Positions 27,263 through 36,037 of a DNA stretch of 64,000 bases are shown in pieces. Positions within the stretch are counted from its first letter, which is position 1, and each line of letters starts with the position of its first letter. The notes under the pieces are model-generated. The model was given only the letters and a program-made list of their open reading frames with translations. It ran no database searches and had not been told where the DNA came from. The stretch spans positions 1,684,501-1,748,500 of the forward strand of contig CP027224.1 in NCBI GenBank assembly GCA_002973635.1, in the 5' to 3' direction. The stretch comes from Lysinibacillus sp. B2A1. GTDB lineage: Bacteria; Bacillota; Bacilli; Bacillales_A; Planococcaceae. Made by a program: the position numbers and the translations under genes.

Positions 27263-27431
27263 AATTCACTATATTGAAATAATTCAGGAAAATATTTCTA
27301 TTTTAAATAGTATATAGCTAGATGGAACATTTGTATATTTACAAAAAAGTGACAACTGAAATTTTTTCTTTTCTAAAGTCCTTGTAATATGGTATTATAA
27401 ATTTAATTATTATGAACGGAGGTGAAAAGGA

Positions 27432-27575
27432 ATGAAACAAAACGCTACGAAAACATGTGTAAAAGTGGATACAGCTATGTATTTTGCACGTGTTATTACT
27501 TTCGATTTTGCGAACAACGGGAGAGGTCTGTCCATTTTTAAGCAAAATCAAATAATAACAAACGTAGCGGATTAA
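27432..27575 (+). CDS. 47-residue leader peptide of the ABC-F gene
   Basis: ATG at 27432 with an excellent GGAGGTG at 7 nt and a 48-codon frame ending at TAA 27573-27575. The peptide (MKQNATKTCVKVDTAMYFAR then VITFDFANNGRGLSIFKQ and a short tail) has no recognised domain. It is followed after 27 nt by a terminator hairpin and after a further 43 nt by the ABC-F gene. Antibiotic-resistance ABC-F genes in Bacillales (for example vmlR) are commonly controlled by leader translation and transcription attenuation, and this arrangement fits. The peptide itself probably has no other function. Confidence 0.65.
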   Translation: MKQNATKTCVKVDTAMYFARVITFDFANNGRGLSIFKQNQIITNVAD

Positions 27576-27602
27576 CCATTCTTTTTCACAAATTAATGAG
27601 GA

Positions 27603-27635
27603 AAAGACTGCTTGTTAATGGAGCAGTCTTTTTTT
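27603..27635 (+). terminator. Leader terminator (attenuator) before the ABC-F gene
   Basis: AAAGACTGCT pairs perfectly with AGCAGTCTTT (9-nt loop) and a T tract of seven. It lies in the mRNA leader, between the leader peptide and the ABC-F RBS, so reading through it must be regulated for the ABC-F gene to be expressed from this promoter. The competing antiterminator stem was not identified. Confidence 0.8.
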
Positions 27636-27678
27636 GTGTCTATAGATGTTTTCGCACGTTTCATTGGAGGAAAAAACG

Positions 27679-30261
27679 ATGCAAATTAAAGCTGAACAAA
27701 TACAAAAAATTATTGGTGGGAACATTTTATTTGAAGGACTTCAATTAGAAGTAAATACAGGAGAGCATGTTGCTATTGTTGGCGTAAACGGAAGCGGCAA
27801 AACGACTTTATTACAGCTATTATCTGGTTTGGATACACCGGATAAGGGACGGATTATAAAAAGTAAGGAAGCAACTATCGGCTATCTTCATCAAATTCCG
27901 CATTATCCTTTGCTGACTGTAAAGCAAGTACTAGAGGAGGCATTTGCTGAAATTTATGCATTGAAGGCAAAGATGACAAAGCTGGAGCAGGAAATGCAGG
28001 TAGCTGTATCAGATAAGGTACTAGAGCAATATGGTCATGTGCAGGAACAATTCATGCTGCAGGGAGGCTACGAGATTGATGCACAATTGGCGATGATTGC
28101 TAATGGCTTAGGCATTACACTATTACTTGAGCAGCCTTTTACTAGCCTAAGTGGTGGAGAGAAAACAAAGGTGATGCTTGGGCAAATCCTTCTAAGTAAT
28201 CCTTCTATTTTGCTATTAGATGAACCAACCAATCATTTAGATATGCAGGCAATTGAATGGCTGGAAAGTTATGTGCGATACTTCGCAGGGATAGTGATTG
28301 TTGTATCCCATGATCGCCATTTTATGAATCAAATGGCTCAAAAGATAATAGAAATTGAAGATGGAGAGGCATTTACGTACCTTGGCAATTATGATGCATT
28401 TGTGAAACAAAAGGAAGCGAAGGTTGAACAGCAATTTGCTGAATTTGAGGAACAGCAGAAGAAAATTAAAAAAATGCAGGAAACCATCAAGCGTTTAAAG
28501 CAATGGGCAAATGAGGCGAATCCACCGAACGCTTCCTTGCATCGACGGGCCAAAAGCATGGAAAAGGCATTGGCTCGAATCGAGAGAGTTAAGAAGCCGT
28601 TAACGAAAAAGAAAATGAATTTAGCACTGACAATGGCTGAGCGTAGTGGTAAAGAGGTTGTACAAATGAAGGGAATTAACCATGCATTTGATAAGCCGTT
28701 ATTAAAGGAATGCGATTTGTCTGTTTACTTCGGAGAACGCCTAGCGATTGTTGGCGACAATGGCAGTGGTAAATCCACATTATTAAAAATGATACTAGGT
28801 GAGGTTGTACCAAATGAGGGTATCTGTCGTGTTGGTAGCAGTGTGAAAATTGGCTACCTTTCGCAGCAGTTTGGGCATGAGCATCCATCAATTCGTTTAA
28901 TTGATGCCTTTCGAGAAAGTGTCTCAGTATCAGAGGCTGAGGCACGACATATACTTGCTCAATTTTTATTTTATGGCTATGACGTCTTTAAGAAAGTGAA
29001 GAATTTAAGCGGTGGTGAAAAGATGCGCTTACGTCTGGCCCAATTAATGCATGAGGATATCAACTTATTGATACTGGATGAACCAACCAACCATTTAGAT
29101 ATTGAGGCGAGAGAAGTATTGGAGGATACATTGGAATCCTTTGAGGGAACGATTATAGGTGTGTCTCATGACCGATATTTCTTACAAAAGATTTTTACAA
29201 AAGTAGCATGGATCAAGCATGAAGTCATTCAAGTATTTGAGGGTGATTATGAGTGGGCAAGGAAAAAACATGCTGAACTAGTAGAGGATCCTGTAATAAA
29301 AGAAATAACAGCAAAGGCCATTAATGCTAAGCAAGAGATGCCTATTGAGCAGCAAATTGAAAAGCTTGAACTAAAATTACAGGAGCCGACACTTGCTAAG
29401 GAGCAGCGTCAAAAGCTTGAACGACAGTTAGTGATTTATTCGAAAGATGGATCGAGGGAGGAACAGGGAATGAATAGTTTAGAGCACATAATAGAGCTTG
29501 ATCTTCATTATCTAAAGAGTTTTAGCAAGATGGAGACATGTAAGGAAGGTGTATTATTTTACAATGAGGATAACCCAACATATTATGATGCAAATCATGC
29601 ACATATTTGGCGTAAGATGAGTAATCCTGATGAGGTATTGAGCAAAATAAAGGATTTCTACCAATCTAAATCACTTGTGCCAAGATTGTACCTATACAAT
29701 TTGGAGGAAAATCAGGCATGTATAAATGCATTAGAAATGCACGGCTTTCAATATGAAAGCTTTACAGATGATATACAATGTTGGAATGGTGAATCCACAT
29801 TACTACCACATAATTCAGCTATAGGTATCGAACGAGTAACAGATACGAATGTAGAGGAAGCAATGGCAGTTGAAATGAGTATTGCAACATTTGGGGAACC
29901 TTCATTAATAAAGAAGGCTTTTGAGCAAACATACCGCTCCCCGTATTTTACGTATTATTTATTAAAGCTAGATGGAAAAGCATGCTGTACTGCTAATCTT
30001 TTTGTCTCAGGAAATCAAGGTAGAATTGAAAGTGTAGCAACACTCGAAAGCCATCGAGGGCAAGGGCTGATTGGATATATCCTTCAGCATATTCAGCAAC
30101 AGTCAATCCTGCTAGGGTTAGAAAATCTTTGGATAATGCCAATAAATGCGCAGGTGGCAAAGGTCTACGACAAGGCAAACTTTAAATCAGTAGGCAAGAT
30201 AGCATCTCTCCATGCGTTTACAGAAGGAAAAAGAATTCATCAAATACGACAAAATTCTTAA
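27679..30261 (+). CDS. ABC-F protein fused to a C-terminal GNAT acetyltransferase domain
   Basis: 860 residues. ABC domain 1 (2-215): Walker A GVNGSGKT, LSGGEKTKVMLGQIL, LLLDEPTNHLD. Charged interdomain linker (about 220-320). ABC domain 2 (about 325-540): GDNGSGKST, LSGGEKMRLRLAQLM, LILDEPTNHLD. No membrane segments, as for translational ABC-F factors that act at the ribosome. Residues 540-597 are a coiled linker. Residues 598-860 are a GNAT domain with acetyl-CoA loop HRGQGLIGYILQHI (about 785) and NAQVAKVYDKANFKSVG. An internal ATG at 29470 has GGGAGG upstream, so the GNAT part may also be made separately. Start ATG 27679, GGAGG at 8-12 nt. Attenuated leader upstream suggests antibiotic control. 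Confidence 0.88.
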   Translation: MQIKAEQIQKIIGGNILFEGLQLEVNTGEHVAIVGVNGSGKTTLLQLLSGLDTPDKGRIIKSKEATIGYLHQIPHYPLLTVKQVLEEAFAEIYALKAKMTKLEQEMQVAVSDKVLEQYGHVQEQFMLQGGYEIDAQLAMIANGLGITLLLEQPFTSLSGGEKTKVMLGQILLSNPSILLLDEPTNHLDMQAIEWLESYVRYFAGIVIVVSHDRHFMNQMAQKIIEIEDGEAFTYLGNYDAFVKQKEAKVEQQFAEFEEQQKKIKKMQETIKRLKQWANEANPPNASLHRRAKSMEKALARIERVKKPLTKKKMNLALTMAERSGKEVVQMKGINHAFDKPLLKECDLSVYFGERLAIVGDNGSGKSTLLKMILGEVVPNEGICRVGSSVKIGYLSQQFGHEHPSIRLIDAFRESVSVSEAEARHILAQFLFYGYDVFKKVKNLSGGEKMRLRLAQLMHEDINLLILDEPTNHLDIEAREVLEDTLESFEGTIIGVSHDRYFLQKIFTKVAWIKHEVIQVFEGDYEWARKKHAELVEDPVIKEITAKAINAKQEMPIEQQIEKLELKLQEPTLAKEQRQKLERQLVIYSKDGSREEQGMNSLEHIIELDLHYLKSFSKMETCKEGVLFYNEDNPTYYDANHAHIWRKMSNPDEVLSKIKDFYQSKSLVPRLYLYNLEENQACINALEMHGFQYESFTDDIQCWNGESTLLPHNSAIGIERVTDTNVEEAMAVEMSIATFGEPSLIKKAFEQTYRSPYFTYYLLKLDGKACCTANLFVSGNQGRIESVATLESHRGQGLIGYILQHIQQQSILLGLENLWIMPINAQVAKVYDKANFKSVGKIASLHAFTEGKRIHQIRQNS

Positions 30262-30279
30262 TTAGATAGAATAAAAATT

Positions 30280-30319
30280 CGCCATATTCTTGTGAGACAC
30301 TTTCACAAAGAGTATGGCG
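30280..30319. terminator. Bidirectional terminator, ABC-F / metallophosphatase
   Basis: CGCCATATTCTTGTGA pairs with TCACAAAGAGTATGGCG (one bulge, one mismatch). T-rich on both outer sides. Lies between convergent genes. Confidence 0.8.
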
Positions 30320-30340
30320 TAATTATTTTATAGAGGTTAG

Positions 30341-31903
30341 TTAAAATGTTACCCGCCAATTATGATTACATGTCGCTTGGATGATAGGATATTTTAGTAG
30401 ATACTCAGCAATCAGCTCCGTCATATCTATTTGTATCTCCTTTACAACAGGTCGATTTCTTAAAAAATCAAAATTACCTGCTCCCGTAGCCCGATAGCTG
30501 CTCATCACTACTTCAAATTCTTCCTCCATTTTTATAGGCTCACCTTGAATGGTTAGCATAGTGACGCGCTCGCCAATAGGCTTTGAAATATCTAGGACAT
30601 ACTCGATGCCCTCCCACATATCATAATTATAAGGTTGTGCCTTTGGATATAGAAATGTTTTAGCTACTTTTAACTCGTCTCCATCAACCGTAAAATAGGT
30701 CGCTGATTGTTCAAGGGCTAACAAGATATCCAGTCCAGATAGTCGCAGTACCTTTAAGGTATTTGTATAAATATAATTGGTGACTATATCCCGCATTGTT
30801 ACCGAATGCTTTAAGCCACCATGCTCATCATGAAAGAGCGCTGTACAAGAAATAGCAGCCCCTGATGCTTCCATTTGAATACGATTAATAAATTCAATAT
30901 AGGGATGCTCTTGAATACGGGCAAGAAACGCTTCCTCCACAAGCATATTTCCTTGGATAGTCCCAATTGTCTCATCAAGCCATGCATCTGTTTTTTGAAA
31001 AGTAGGGGAGATAAGATCGCAAACAGTTGCTTGACATTTAGTGTCTTCCTTCACATACAGTAGAGATGGCGTATGAGCTATGGAATGAATTCTCTGTTCA
31101 TTATCCAGTGTAATGGCTAATTCGATACTGGCTAGGCAAATACCTTTAGTACCGGGCTGAACAACTGATTTTCCGTTGATAATCGAACATATTTCACGAT
31201 GCTGATGTCCAGTAATGATGATATCTACTTCTTCGATTTCTGTGCACATACGGTACGCTTGATTTTCTCCATTTTCATCCTCTAGTAATTCTCCTGTCTC
31301 TAGGTCTCGCTCAAATCCCCCATGATAGCAAAGGATAAGAACATCTATTTGTTCGTTTGCACGCATCCATTTTGCCCAATAGCTAGCACTTGTAAAGGCG
31401 TCTTTGAAGTGAAGTCCAGAAATATGCTGTGGCTCCTCCCAATGTGTCACAAAATGAGTTGTCACGCCTAAAACGCCTATATGAATACCATCTACTTCTT
31501 TAATGATATAAGGCTTTGTCAAAGGGCTGCCGCCATCCGTTAAAATATTTGCACCTAACCATGGAAAATGTGATTGCTTGATGACAGATTGTAAGGTAGG
31601 CAGTCCGTAATTAAATTCATGATTGCCAAATATCATGGCATCGTATTGAAGAGCATTGGCGACCTGAATAAATGGGTTAGGTATGTGAGCTTGAAATTTT
31701 TGATGATAAAAGGTCATAGGACTTCCCTGAATAAAATCACCGTTATCAAGTAAAAGTGTCGGACCTTTATGTCGTTTTTCTTGAATAATGGATGCTAGTT
31801 TAGCTAATCCAAGTGTCTCATTCTGTTCATCACGAAAGGTAGTAGGCATAATATAACCGTGAATATCACTAGTAGCCAATATTTGTATGGTTTTGACAGT
31901 CAT
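30341..31903 (-). CDS. 5'-nucleotidase/2',3'-cyclic phosphodiesterase-like metallophosphatase
   Basis: 520 residues. N-terminal metallophosphoesterase domain with the metal-ligand set: TSDIHGYI (near 10), DNGDFIQGSP (near 52), FGNHEFNYG (near 91), CYHGGFE (near 190) and ITGHQHRE (near 230). The C-terminal 5_nucleotid_C substrate domain is at about 310-500. No signal peptide, so unlike YfkN it is predicted to be cytoplasmic. The start at 31903 has GGAGG at 8 nt; the frame opens 20 codons earlier. Divergent from a phosphonate importer with PhoP-like repeats between them, which suggests a role in phosphorus salvage. Confidence 0.87.
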   Translation of the reverse strand: MTVKTIQILATSDIHGYIMPTTFRDEQNETLGLAKLASIIQEKRHKGPTLLLDNGDFIQGSPMTFYHQKFQAHIPNPFIQVANALQYDAMIFGNHEFNYGLPTLQSVIKQSHFPWLGANILTDGGSPLTKPYIIKEVDGIHIGVLGVTTHFVTHWEEPQHISGLHFKDAFTSASYWAKWMRANEQIDVLILCYHGGFERDLETGELLEDENGENQAYRMCTEIEEVDIIITGHQHREICSIINGKSVVQPGTKGICLASIELAITLDNEQRIHSIAHTPSLLYVKEDTKCQATVCDLISPTFQKTDAWLDETIGTIQGNMLVEEAFLARIQEHPYIEFINRIQMEASGAAISCTALFHDEHGGLKHSVTMRDIVTNYIYTNTLKVLRLSGLDILLALEQSATYFTVDGDELKVAKTFLYPKAQPYNYDMWEGIEYVLDISKPIGERVTMLTIQGEPIKMEEEFEVVMSSYRATGAGNFDFLRNRPVVKEIQIDMTELIAEYLLKYPIIQATCNHNWRVTF

Positions 31904-31966
31904 AGAGAGTCCTCCGTTAGTTAGTATACATACAGTATATAAGGTTTTTTTTATTAATTTCATGTC

Positions 31967-32051
31967 TTTACGATATCAAAATATGGTTTTACGAAATAGA
32001 AACATATATTTACCTCCTATTCACACTAGGAAAATATTTACTGTTTATACT
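31967..32051 (+). promoter_or_regulatory. PhoP-like repeats and -10 box upstream of phnD
   Basis: Direct repeats TTTACG (31967), TTTACG (31988), TTTACC (32009) and TTCACA (32020) are spaced 21, 21 and 11 bp, which places them on one helix face. A -10 TATACT is at 32046-32051. The last pair (5-bp spacer) has the TT(A/T/C)ACA-N5-TT(A/T/C)ACA form of a B. subtilis PhoP box and sits about -49 to -33 from the presumed start. No -35 box is present, as expected for PhoP-activated promoters. Confidence 0.5.
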
Positions 32052-32085
32052 GAGGAAGCATTTCAAACATGAGGAGGACAATAAT

Positions 32086-33159
32086 TTGAAGAAATTACTA
32101 TTCTTTAGTGTAACATTCATGCTGTCAATATTGCTGATGGCATGTGGAAATGAGGCCTCTAAAACATCTGATGATGAAGAAACAGGTGATGTTTCCTCGG
32201 ATGTAAGTGGAAATGAATCCGTAAAAAAATTAACCATCGGCTTTGTGCCTTCCCGAGATCCTGATGAAATTATTACAGCAACAGAACCTTTAAAGGGTTT
32301 ACTAAAGGACGAGTTAGCAGGATTAGGCTTTGATGTAGGTGAAATTGATATTACTGTTGGAACAAATTTTGAAGCGGTTGGCGAAGCATTGTCTGCTGGG
32401 ACTATGGATATTGGTTTAATTCCAGGAGGGACTTATGTACTTTATGATGATGGCGCCGAAGTAATTCTAACAGCGACACGTGCAGGCTTAAGCAATGATT
32501 CAGATAATCCTATTGATTGGAATAAAAATGAGCCTACTGCACCAACGACAGCACAAACAATATCTTATCGAGCAATTTTAGTTGCTGGCCCATCGGAAAA
32601 AGGAAAGGCTTTAGCAGCGAAAGTAAATAATGGTGAGGAATTAACGTTTGAGGACTTAAATAATGTTACTTGGAATGTTATGTCAAGCTCATCACCTGCA
32701 GGCTATATTTATCCAACATTATGGCTGCATGAGAAATTTAATAAAACAATTCCTGATTTAGCACAGGTTGTACAGGCTGATTCCTATGGTAATGCTTTTG
32801 CACGGTTAGCTGCTGGACAAACAGATGTCCTAGTAACGTACGCAGATGCACGTCGCGATTATGAGGAAAGCTGGCAAGGAGATTTTAGTCGCTCCGCTTC
32901 TATTTGGGAGGAAACAGACTTACTTGGTGTTATGCCTGCAATCTATAATGACACAATTAGTGTCAGTAAAAATTCAAAAGTCATGAATGACGAATTAAAG
33001 AAGGCTATTCAGCAAGCATTTATTAATATTGGTAATTCTGAAAAAGGGAAGGAAGTAATCGCGATCTACAGCCATGAAGGCTATCAGGCAGCCACAGATA
33101 GCGACTATGACAATGAGCGTAAGGCACAGGAGCTAGTTCAAAATCTTGGTTCGAAGTAA
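32086..33159 (+). CDS. phnD: Phosphonate/phosphite ABC transporter substrate-binding lipoprotein PhnD
   Basis: 357 residues. The N-terminal signal ends in the lipobox LLMAC (Cys about 20), so it is a membrane-anchored extracytoplasmic binding protein. It has the PhnD fold segments: LTIGFVPSRDPDEI, AGTMDIGLIPGGTYVLYDDGAE, SSSSPAGYIYPTLWLHE, and DVLVTYADARRDYEESW, ending in the family tail VIAIYSHEGYQ. The Ser/Asp cluster after the lipobox is a flexible linker. It starts with TTG at a good spacing from GAGGAGGAC. Followed by a hairpin and then phnC-E-E. Confidence 0.9.
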   Translation: MKKLLFFSVTFMLSILLMACGNEASKTSDDEETGDVSSDVSGNESVKKLTIGFVPSRDPDEIITATEPLKGLLKDELAGLGFDVGEIDITVGTNFEAVGEALSAGTMDIGLIPGGTYVLYDDGAEVILTATRAGLSNDSDNPIDWNKNEPTAPTTAQTISYRAILVAGPSEKGKALAAKVNNGEELTFEDLNNVTWNVMSSSSPAGYIYPTLWLHEKFNKTIPDLAQVVQADSYGNAFARLAAGQTDVLVTYADARRDYEESWQGDFSRSASIWEETDLLGVMPAIYNDTISVSKNSKVMNDELKKAIQQAFINIGNSEKGKEVIAIYSHEGYQAATDSDYDNERKAQELVQNLGSK

Positions 33160-33199
33160 ATAGCATGAAAAAGGACTGACCATCATAGAAATATTTACT

Positions 33200-33250
33200 G
33201 AATCTGCGAGGCTTGCGGCTTATCCGCAGAAAGCCTCGTAGATTCTTAAT
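33200..33250 (+). terminator. Intra-operon hairpin between phnD and phnC
   Basis: GAATCTGCGAGGCTT pairs with AAGCCTCGTAGATTC (one mismatch) with an extra inner GCGG/CCGC stem, followed by TTAATTTTT. It probably ends most transcripts after phnD or protects its 3' end, giving more binding protein than transporter. Confidence 0.7.
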
Positions 33251-33295
33251 TTTTAGCCTATGATGCAATTCCTCTATCATAAAAGGAGCGTTACT

Positions 33296-34099
33296 ATGAT
33301 TGAGTTTAAAGAGGTAGAAAAAAGATACCCCAATGGCTTTCTTGCATTGAATCACATTAACCTTAAGATTGAGCAGGGGGAGTTCGTAGCGATTATCGGT
33401 TTGTCAGGCGCAGGGAAATCAACACTATTGCGCTGTATTAATAAAATGCACGATATCTCTGGGGGAACTTTGCGGGTAAATACTATTAATGTGGGTCAGT
33501 TAAAGGGCAAGGAGGTACGAAATCTGCGCCGAAATATTGGTATGATATTTCAATCCTTTAATTTGGTAACACGTGTATCCGTTTTGAAAAATGTCCTTGT
33601 TTCCTTTGTTCCTAATATGCCACTTTGGCGAAAAATCTTTGGTGTTTTTACAAGAAAAGAGAAGCTCCAGGCATTAATGGCTCTGGATCAAGTAGGGATT
33701 TTAGAGAAGGCCTATGTACGAGTAGATCAGTTATCCGGCGGTCAGCAGCAGCGCGTAGCCTTGGCACGTACACTTGCTCAAAATCCCCAAATTATTTTAG
33801 CGGATGAGCCTGTCGCATCATTGGACCCTGTGACAGCTAAGCAAGTGATGGAAGATTTTAAACGTATTAATCAAGAATTAAACATGACAATTTTAATTAA
33901 TACACATCACGTTGATTTGGCATTGGCTTATGCAACTCGTGTTATTGGTGTAAGGAACGGAGAAATCGTTTTTGATGGGAGAGCGGATGAAATCAATGAG
34001 GAGACGCTTGCTTTTATTTATAATGATACGAAAGTGGGGAGAGGTGTAAATCATCATGCAATGGAAGCTACTATTGCCGCAAAAAATAGTATTGCCTAA
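33296..34099 (+). CDS. phnC: Phosphonate/phosphite ABC transporter ATPase PhnC
   Basis: 267 residues. N-terminus MIEFKEVEKRYPNGFLALNH, Walker A GLSGAGKST, Q loop IFQSFNLVTRVSVLKNVL (a PhnC hallmark), signature [15 protein letters not shown], Walker B ILADEPVASLDPVT (typical PhnC DEPVASLDP) and H loop NTHHVDLAL. AAAGGAG lies 7 nt before the ATG. The open frame upstream is discounted. It overlaps the downstream permease gene by 44 nt. Confidence 0.92.
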   Translation: MIEFKEVEKRYPNGFLALNHINLKIEQGEFVAIIGLSGAGKSTLLRCINKMHDISGGTLRVNTINVGQLKGKEVRNLRRNIGMIFQSFNLVTRVSVLKNVLVSFVPNMPLWRKIFGVFTRKEKLQALMALDQVGILEKAYVRVDQLSGGQQQRVALARTLAQNPQIILADEPVASLDPVTAKQVMEDFKRINQELNMTILINTHHVDLALAYATRVIGVRNGEIVFDGRADEINEETLAFIYNDTKVGRGVNHHAMEATIAAKNSIA

Positions 34100-34871
34100 T
34101 GGTAAGGAAGTGCTGGAAAAGCGCTCCATCATGCCACTAATATGGCTTATCCTCTTTGCTTTAACATTGCTTTCTATGCGTATTACAGGCTTTAGTCTAG
34201 AAGTCTTGAGGGATCGAATTGATCAGTTTTTCGTGATTGTACAGCAGATGGTACCACCTAATTGGGGATATGTAGCGAGGCTATGGCAGCCGTTATTCGA
34301 TACTATTAAAATGTCATTGCTTGGCTCTGTAGCAGGTGCTATTTGTGCCTTACCTATTGCTATGCTTGCTGCAGCGAATATTACTAAAAATAAATGGATT
34401 GCGATGTTAAGCAAATTTGTGTTGAGCTTACTTCGCACATTACCAACACTAATCATTGCGCTGATTGCAACATTCATATTTGGGCTTGGAACGATGGCTG
34501 GTACTATTGCCATCTTTTTATTCACAATTGCATATGTCGGAAAGCTTTTATATGAACAAATTGAAAATGTTGATATGGGGGCATTTGAGGCTACGCAGGC
34601 AATGGGATTGCCAACCATTCAGGCATTTCGCTATGCCATTTTGCCGCAGATTCTCCCGAACTACATATCGACATCATTATTTTGCTTTGAAGGAAATGTC
34701 CGCTATGCATCCATTCTAGGGTATGTCGGTGCTGGTGGAATTGGTTTGCTTCTTAATGAAAGCTTGGGGTGGAGAAGCTATGCAAATGTAGGCATGATTT
34801 TACTAATGCTTGTTTGTACTGTTTTTATCATTGAATCAACTAGTGAATATTTCCGTAAGAGATTAATGTAG
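34056..34871 (+). CDS. phnE: Phosphonate/phosphite ABC transporter permease PhnE (first)
   Basis: 271 residues, about six membrane helices. The binding-protein-dependent permease domain is about 80-265 with the EAA loop GAFEATQAMGLPTIQAFRYAILPQILP (about 180-205). The N-terminal helix and long loop 50-80 fit PhnE. ATG at 34056 is inside phnC and has GGAGAGGTG at 8-16 nt. It is paired with a second PhnE paralogue, as in many Bacillales phnDCEE operons. Confidence 0.92.
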   Translation: MQWKLLLPQKIVLPNGKEVLEKRSIMPLIWLILFALTLLSMRITGFSLEVLRDRIDQFFVIVQQMVPPNWGYVARLWQPLFDTIKMSLLGSVAGAICALPIAMLAAANITKNKWIAMLSKFVLSLLRTLPTLIIALIATFIFGLGTMAGTIAIFLFTIAYVGKLLYEQIENVDMGAFEATQAMGLPTIQAFRYAILPQILPNYISTSLFCFEGNVRYASILGYVGAGGIGLLLNESLGWRSYANVGMILLMLVCTVFIIESTSEYFRKRLM

Positions 34872-34881
34872 GGGTGAAGCT

Positions 34882-35688
34882 ATGAATGCCATCGAAAAGC
34901 AATTACAAGTACAACCGAATCGACGTATGTCATACTTTCTAACCCTTTTGATTGTAGGTTTGCTATTTATATGGTCGATATCAACGATACATGCTGACTC
35001 GATATCTAACAATGGGGCAACAATTGCAAAAAATATATTACTAGGGCTACTGCAGCTAGATTGGACATTATTATTTAATGCAACTACAGGTGGGGTTCCT
35101 TATTTATTAATTGAAACAATGGCCATTGCCTTTCTTGGTACGATTGTAGGAGCATTTCTAGCTATTCCATTGGCCTTCTTATCAGCCTCGAATATAGTCC
35201 CCAAGCCAATTGCATTTGTGGTGCGTTTACTATTAATCGTTATACGTACCATTCCTGCGATTGTTTATGGTCTTATGTTTATTCGAGTTACAGGTCAAGG
35301 GCCATTTGCTGGTGTGCTTACGATGTCGTTAACATCCATAGGCATGCTGTCCAAGCTATATGTTGATGTGATAGAGGATTTGGATAAGAGTATATTAGAA
35401 TCGATGGAAGCTCTAGGCTGTACGCTGATGGAGAAGATTCGTTATGGTATATGGCCACAATTGACGGCTTTATTTTTATCGATTGTCATCTATCGCTTTG
35501 ATATGAATTTACGTGATGCAACCGTACTTGGCTTAGTAGGAGCTGGAGGAATAGGCGCACCCCTTATTTTTGCAATGAATGCATATAAATGGTCTGAGGT
35601 AGGAGCTATTTTAGTAGGATTAATTTTACTTATTTTAATGGTGGAATATGCGTCAAACCGTATGAGAACTAAGCTTGTCAAAGGATAA
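34882..35688 (+). CDS. phnE2: Phosphonate/phosphite ABC transporter permease PhnE (second)
   Basis: 268 residues, about six membrane helices, EAA loop SILESMEALGCTLMEKIRYGIWPQL (about 175-200), and GLVGAGGIGAPL near 230, matching the first PhnE in architecture but divergent in sequence. RBS AGGGGTGAAG before the ATG, 10 nt after the first permease stop. The two permeases are expected to form a heterodimer in the membrane. The operon ends at the following terminator. Confidence 0.92.
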   Translation: MNAIEKQLQVQPNRRMSYFLTLLIVGLLFIWSISTIHADSISNNGATIAKNILLGLLQLDWTLLFNATTGGVPYLLIETMAIAFLGTIVGAFLAIPLAFLSASNIVPKPIAFVVRLLLIVIRTIPAIVYGLMFIRVTGQGPFAGVLTMSLTSIGMLSKLYVDVIEDLDKSILESMEALGCTLMEKIRYGIWPQLTALFLSIVIYRFDMNLRDATVLGLVGAGGIGAPLIFAMNAYKWSEVGAILVGLILLILMVEYASNRMRTKLVKG

Positions 35689-35710
35689 GCCAAGCAGGTT
35701 CTTATTATAT

Positions 35711-35745
35711 AAAATCCTGAATAGTATCAACTATTCGGGATTTTT
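35711..35745 (+). terminator. Terminator of the phn operon
   Basis: AAAATCCTGAATAG pairs with CTATTCGGGATTTT (one G-T pair, 6-nt loop), followed by T. Confidence 0.9.
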
Positions 35746-35842
35746 AACATTGTTCAAAAGTAAGCCCGTATTCAAATAACGCATATAATCACGTAGCATC
35801 TCTCGGTACTATAAAGGTATCAATTAAAGGAGGTGCCTTTCA

Positions 35843-36037
35843 TTGCCACAGCAAAAATTAACGATTATCCCCGTCACATTATATCCCGAACTTAATAAAT
35901 TCCCTGTAGCCAACTCAACACAAGACTCACACATTAATACATGTACGATTAAAACAGCAAAGGTAGAAATTTCTTTCTGTAATGGCGTAGATGAGCACAT
36001 TATCCAAAGTGTGATGAGGGAGTTGAAACTACTGTGA
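35843..36037 (+). CDS. tnpA: IS66 accessory protein TnpA
   Basis: 64 residues, starting at a TTG with AAAGGAGGTG at 8 nt. Short for TnpA (usually 100 or more residues), but contains FCNGVDEHIIQSVMRELKLL, close to the end of the IS66 TnpA DNA-binding protein. The N-terminus lacks the usual helix-turn-helix, so it is either a short variant or degenerated. It overlaps tnpB by 4 nt, which indicates translational coupling and an intact element. Confidence 0.75.
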   Translation: MPQQKLTIIPVTLYPELNKFPVANSTQDSHINTCTIKTAKVEISFCNGVDEHIIQSVMRELKLL

